In this document: positions 35,118 to 38,336 of the stretch, one piece after another | How positions within the stretch are numbered: the stretch's first letter is position 1 | How the letters are laid out: each line of letters begins with the position of its first letter | Origin: Ruoffia halotolerans | GTDB taxonomy: Bacteria > Bacillota > Bacilli > Lactobacillales > Aerococcaceae | Direction: 5' to 3' | Assembly (NCBI RefSeq): GCF_014049385.1 | Contig: NZ_JACAOA010000022.1 | Span: 1-38,336, forward strand | Length of the DNA stretch: 38,336 nt | Translations under genes and position numbers: made by a program | Notes under the pieces: model-generated | What the model was told of the DNA's origin: nothing | The model's input: the letters and a program-made list of their open reading frames with translations, nothing else | Database searches by the model: none

Positions 35118-36272
35118 CTATGTTGTTTCCGTGGAGAAGGGGGGAGTTACTTGCAGTGGTAAAGCTACAATATCTTCCGATTCCCAATCTTTAATTAAAG
35201 TCTCTGTCTTGATATCTTTATGGCCAATAGCAATGCCACAATCGCCACCACCAGCCCCAGAGGACTTAGCAATGAATGAATGAGGAAGTGCAGTTTCAAT
35301 AAATTGAGTCAGTTCATTCGTTTCGATGTTTAGGTGATATGTATGACTCAATTCCAAGAGTAATTGACGATATACTTGAATCTCATCTTGAATGGCAGTT
35401 AAGTTCTTTTCTTGAAAGCCGATTCGCATGCGTTCAACCGATATCTTTGCATTCTTTAAGAATGCTTTGAATTGGTCATCAGCTTGATTTAATCGATCAA
35501 GTAATTGCCCAACTAAGTTTTCAGTAGAAGCAGGGGATTGCGTCCAACCAATCAATAAAGTTAGTTCAGCCGGAACACTTAAGGACTCAATAACAAGGTC
35601 TGGCCAATCCATTAACAGCAAGGAAGCCACCGGAGTGTTTGCGTGAACCATCTCTTTCAGCCACTCACGGTCAAAAGATTGATAATAAACCCAGCCACCA
35701 GTCGTAATTGTCGCGATATCAGCCAAACTCCCATTTGATTTCGATAAAGCCAACGCAATCGCAGCCAGTTTAAAGATAGTCACATGGTCTAATGCTTGTA
35801 CTCCATGATAAGCTAATATCCCTTTAATCGTCGCTACGACAATTGCACCACTTGAGCCTAAACCGAATTTTAACCCATCTTTATTAATTAAGTCTGAATT
35901 AAATTGAATATCATAATTTAAAATAGAGACATTTAAGCTTCGTAAAAGTGATTCAGTGACACGAATCGCATTAATACAATAGTGCCAACCAGTTGCAGTA
36001 TTTGGTGCAACTTGGAAATGATTATCTTTTCGATCATAATTCAAAGGACCTAATTCAGACAAATTAGTCGTTATTACTCCACCTTCAGTATGCTCACTCG
36101 CAGTAACTCGAGCAGTTAAGAATTGATCGACCGCTATAATAATAGCCGGTTGTTTCGGGAATAAAATCGCATATTCACCCGTTATAAATAATTTCCCTGG
36201 TACTTTAACGGTACTAGATTCATTGAAGGACGTTCGATTGAAAAGATCCTGTATCGATGTTTGTGTTGACAA
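35118..36272 (-). CDS. mvaK2: Phosphomevalonate kinase
   Basis: A 384-residue GHMP kinase that phosphorylates mevalonate-5-phosphate. Motifs: VKVPGKLFITGEYAI at the N-terminus, the ATP loop GLGSSGAIVVATIKG, and the C-terminal KSSGAGGGDCGIAI. The start is TTG at 36272, with AGGAG 9 bases upstream overlapping the mvaD stop. Third gene in the operon, 11 bases from mvaD, so probably translated by re-initiation. Confidence 0.94.
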   Translation of the reverse strand: MSTQTSIQDLFNRTSFNESSTVKVPGKLFITGEYAILFPKQPAIIIAVDQFLTARVTASEHTEGGVITTNLSELGPLNYDRKDNHFQVAPNTATGWHYCINAIRVTESLLRSLNVSILNYDIQFNSDLINKDGLKFGLGSSGAIVVATIKGILAYHGVQALDHVTIFKLAAIALALSKSNGSLADIATITTGGWVYYQSFDREWLKEMVHANTPVASLLLMDWPDLVIESLSVPAELTLLIGWTQSPASTENLVGQLLDRLNQADDQFKAFLKNAKISVERMRIGFQEKNLTAIQDEIQVYRQLLLELSHTYHLNIETNELTQFIETALPHSFIAKSSGAGGGDCGIAIGHKDIKTETLIKDWESEDIVALPLQVTPPFSTETT

Positions 36273-36283
36273 TATCTACACTC

Positions 36284-37276
36284 CTAACTAATCTTATGCG
36301 GTCCTTTTCCAGGTCCAGATATAACTAGACGATCACTTGAAAAATGCTTTTCAAAGGCTTTCTTAATTTCTTCGGCCTGGCTTAAACGGCAAAGAACTTT
36401 CACGTTTGGTCCAGCATCCATTGTAAAGTAACATGGAATGCCAGCTTCACGAAGGTCTCTAACGATGTTCATCGCAGTTAAAGATTCTGGTTCCCAATAA
36501 GTCATACTTGGATCAGCAGCAATAATGGTCGCATGCATCTTCATCGCATTATGTTCAGCGATTTGTCCGATTGTTGGAAAATCTCTATTCTCGATAGCAG
36601 GAATGATGGCTTCCAAATCTTCAGCCACAGTTTCTGGCCAAAGTTTGTAGAAAGGTGAAGTTTTGATAGTATGTTCCATCCCTACACGGCTACTAATTTT
36701 CTTTTGTTCTTTATTAATCATCACAACAAGCATGCCAATATCCCAATCAGCCTCATCAATCATCTCAGCATAACTTGAATCTGATTCGTCACCAATACCT
36801 TTATGCCAAACTGTAAAGCCACCGAATAGACTGCGAGTAGCACTTCCAGAGCCACGACGAGCATAAGTAGAAAGTTCTTTATTCGATAGATTTGTTCCAA
36901 ATAAATCATTACATGCACTCGCTAAAGCTGCAAAAGCCGATGCCGAAGAGGCAAGACCGGCAGCCGTTGGAACATGATTGGTACTCTTCACGTGTACTGG
37001 ACGATGTATACCGGATAAATCTCTGAACATATTAATAAAACGCGATACTTTCTCGATCGCGTTAATGTCTAGTATTTGACCATCTAAGGTAAAGGTATCC
37101 TCATTGGATTGAGTATTCCATTCTAAAGTTGTTTCTGTATAAAACTCATTAAGCGTCAAAGAAAGACTGCTTGTCACGGGAAGGAATAACTCTTTGTTTC
37201 GTTTTCCCCAATACTTAATTAAAGCAATGTTAGTATAAGCACGATACGTTGTTGTATCCATTTGTTTATGTTGCAT
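36284..37276 (-). CDS. mvaD: Diphosphomevalonate decarboxylase
   Basis: A 330-residue GHMP-type decarboxylase that turns mevalonate diphosphate into IPP with ATP. Motifs: NIALIKYWGKRN, PTAAGLASSASAFAALA, YARRGSGSATRSLFGGF and the catalytic-aspartate segment FTMDAGPNVKVL. I choose the ATG at 37276, behind GTGAGG; an in-frame GTG at 37288 is part of that ribosome site. Second gene of the operon. Confidence 0.95.
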   Translation of the reverse strand: MQHKQMDTTTYRAYTNIALIKYWGKRNKELFLPVTSSLSLTLNEFYTETTLEWNTQSNEDTFTLDGQILDINAIEKVSRFINMFRDLSGIHRPVHVKSTNHVPTAAGLASSASAFAALASACNDLFGTNLSNKELSTYARRGSGSATRSLFGGFTVWHKGIGDESDSSYAEMIDEADWDIGMLVVMINKEQKKISSRVGMEHTIKTSPFYKLWPETVAEDLEAIIPAIENRDFPTIGQIAEHNAMKMHATIIAADPSMTYWEPESLTAMNIVRDLREAGIPCYFTMDAGPNVKVLCRLSQAEEIKKAFEKHFSSDRLVISGPGKGPHKIS

Positions 37277-37289
37277 TATAAACCTCACT

Positions 37290-38282
37290 TTATATAGTTT
37301 TTAAATCTAATGACCAAGTTTTTGTTGCGCCCGCATCCATCATCGCTTGTTGAATTAAATCTGCTTCGACTTTAGTTTGAGCTAGGGCGATCACACACCC
37401 ACCTAAACCCCCACCTGTAAGTTTAGCACCTAGAGCACCAGCTATCCAAGCTGCATTAACAATACGGTCGATATGGGCATTTGAAATTTCTAATTGATTT
37501 AGATAATAATGGTTATATGTCAACAAGCGACCTAACTCATTAATATCCTTCGCTTGAATCGCTTCAACAGATTGTTGGACAAAGCCACCGATGGCTCTCA
37601 TCACAGTTCTAATAAAATCTGGTTTCGATTCTTTTAATTGCCTCACCTTACTAACGGCAGTTTTCGTCTGACCTGGCATATCACTGTCAGCTACAACCAA
37701 GTAAGCATCTAGATTAATTTGGATCGTTTTTGCTGTTTGACTTTTACGGTAAATAACCGGTGAATTTGTACTCGCTAAAAGAGTATCTAAGCCACTTGTT
37801 GATTCATGGGCGATGACCTCAGCTTGGTTCACAATAAAGTTCAGCTGATAATCAGATATTTCTTGCTTGTAGAAATCACATAAAGCACGAACAAGTGCCA
37901 CACTTACAGCCGCGGACGACCCCATACCACGCCCTGAAGGAATCGAACTATCGATGGTAATATTCATGGGCGTATTCTTTAATTTAAAACTGCTTAAAGT
38001 CACTTCAATCGCTTGTTTAAGGTTATCTAAAGATTCCGGCGCACCTTCTATCATGCCCTCGTAATATGAACTATGAATGTATGTATGATTTGAATGAGAA
38101 GGAGTGATCGTTACAGTCACATTTGCCGAATTAAAGGGCAATGCGATCGCAGGGTAGTCGTAGACAACCGCATGTTCACCCATCAATATAATCTTACCAT
38201 GAGCCTTACCTATACCGATTAGTTGTTGCGCTTTGGAAGTCATTAATTTAGATTGATAATTATGTCGCTTTGATATGTCCAT
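37290..38282 (-). CDS. mvaK1: Mevalonate kinase
   Basis: A 330-residue GHMP kinase making mevalonate-5-phosphate. Motifs: GKIILMGEHAVVYDYPAIAL, SIPSGRGMGSSAAVSVALVR (ATP loop), STSGLDTLLA and the C-terminal AKLTGGGLGGCVIALA. ATG at 38282, preceded by GGGAGGTAGAAA. First gene of mvaK1-mvaD-mvaK2-fni; AT-rich DNA with TATAAT at the right edge of the window (about 38325-38330, minus strand) may be its -10. Confidence 0.95.
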   Translation of the reverse strand: MDISKRHNYQSKLMTSKAQQLIGIGKAHGKIILMGEHAVVYDYPAIALPFNSANVTVTITPSHSNHTYIHSSYYEGMIEGAPESLDNLKQAIEVTLSSFKLKNTPMNITIDSSIPSGRGMGSSAAVSVALVRALCDFYKQEISDYQLNFIVNQAEVIAHESTSGLDTLLASTNSPVIYRKSQTAKTIQINLDAYLVVADSDMPGQTKTAVSKVRQLKESKPDFIRTVMRAIGGFVQQSVEAIQAKDINELGRLLTYNHYYLNQLEISNAHIDRIVNAAWIAGALGAKLTGGGLGGCVIALAQTKVEADLIQQAMMDAGATKTWSLDLKTI

Positions 38283-38336
38283 TTTCTACCTCCCATCACT
38301 TGTTTTATTTATATAAAATTTTATTATTATATCACA

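Noticed and set aside
1-38336. CRISPR arrays, rRNA or tRNA genes
   Set aside because: No regularly spaced identical repeats with unique spacers and no tRNA or rRNA sequence recognised.

Overview
The window looks like chromosomal DNA of a low-GC Gram-positive of the order Lactobacillales, probably the Carnobacteriaceae/Aerococcaceae side (the family is an inference). The grounds are an AT-rich base composition, purine-rich ribosome sites, a mevalonate operon in the order mvaK1-mvaD-mvaK2-fni, a class Ib ribonucleotide reductase operon, a copYZA-type copper operon, and IS30 and ISL3 transposases. Housekeeping genes alternate with acquired and decaying DNA.

Layout. 1-506: 3' end of a membrane protein gene. 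699-4611: two different IS30-family elements in the same orientation, on either side of a plasmid-like block (degenerate iterons at about 1840-1930, a palindrome-rich stretch, and a MOBQ-type transfer origin at 2210-2244), a small gene and an NAD(P)H-hydrate dehydratase gene. 4626-7793: copper operon copY-copZ-copA on the minus strand, in which copY has an in-frame TAA and copA a one-base frameshift. 7930-11716: nrdI-nrdE-nrdF behind two NrdR boxes spaced 32 bp apart. 11799-13879: a DUF4349 lipoprotein and pta. 13930-14110: a structured non-coding block of unknown type. 14256-15587: ISL3-family transposase. 15820-18810: mercury resistance operon merR-merF-merT-merP-merA on the minus strand. 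19082-24732: zwf, a DUF4430 lipoprotein, tsaE, a GNAT acetyltransferase, murB and a thiolase. 24977-28821: potABCD polyamine transporter with a possible leader peptide. 29017-31793: a small unknown protein, a GtrA/GtrB-type pair and a CpXC protein. 31969-33981: rpiA and a pyrimidine-nucleoside phosphorylase. 34030-38282: mevalonate operon on the minus strand, fed with acetoacetyl-CoA by the thiolase at 23521.

The most striking signal is in the mercury operon. The genes for the membrane transporter MerT and the lipoprotein MerP each contain exactly one in-frame stop codon. Both are UGA, and both fall on a cysteine of the mercury-binding motif: Cys-Cys becomes Cys-UGA in MerT, and Cys-x-x-Cys becomes UGA-x-x-Cys in MerP. 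Each UGA is followed at SECIS distance (loop starting 27 and 21 nt downstream) by a short stem-loop with GU in its apical loop. The MerT loop reads GGUCU, as in the E. coli fdhF SECIS. This is what a selenocysteine-containing mercury uptake pair would look like, arriving on mobile DNA in a bacterial order that mostly lacks the selenocysteine machinery. No selA, selB, selC or selD is in the window, so whether the UGAs are decoded here is open.

How the genes would work together: MerR senses Hg(II) at a stretched-spacer promoter, MerP/MerT/MerF bring Hg(II) to the cytosol, and MerA reduces it with NADPH, which zwf (if it is an active G6PDH) and the pentose phosphate pathway help to supply. The copper operon would have been a second metal defence but appears inactivated.
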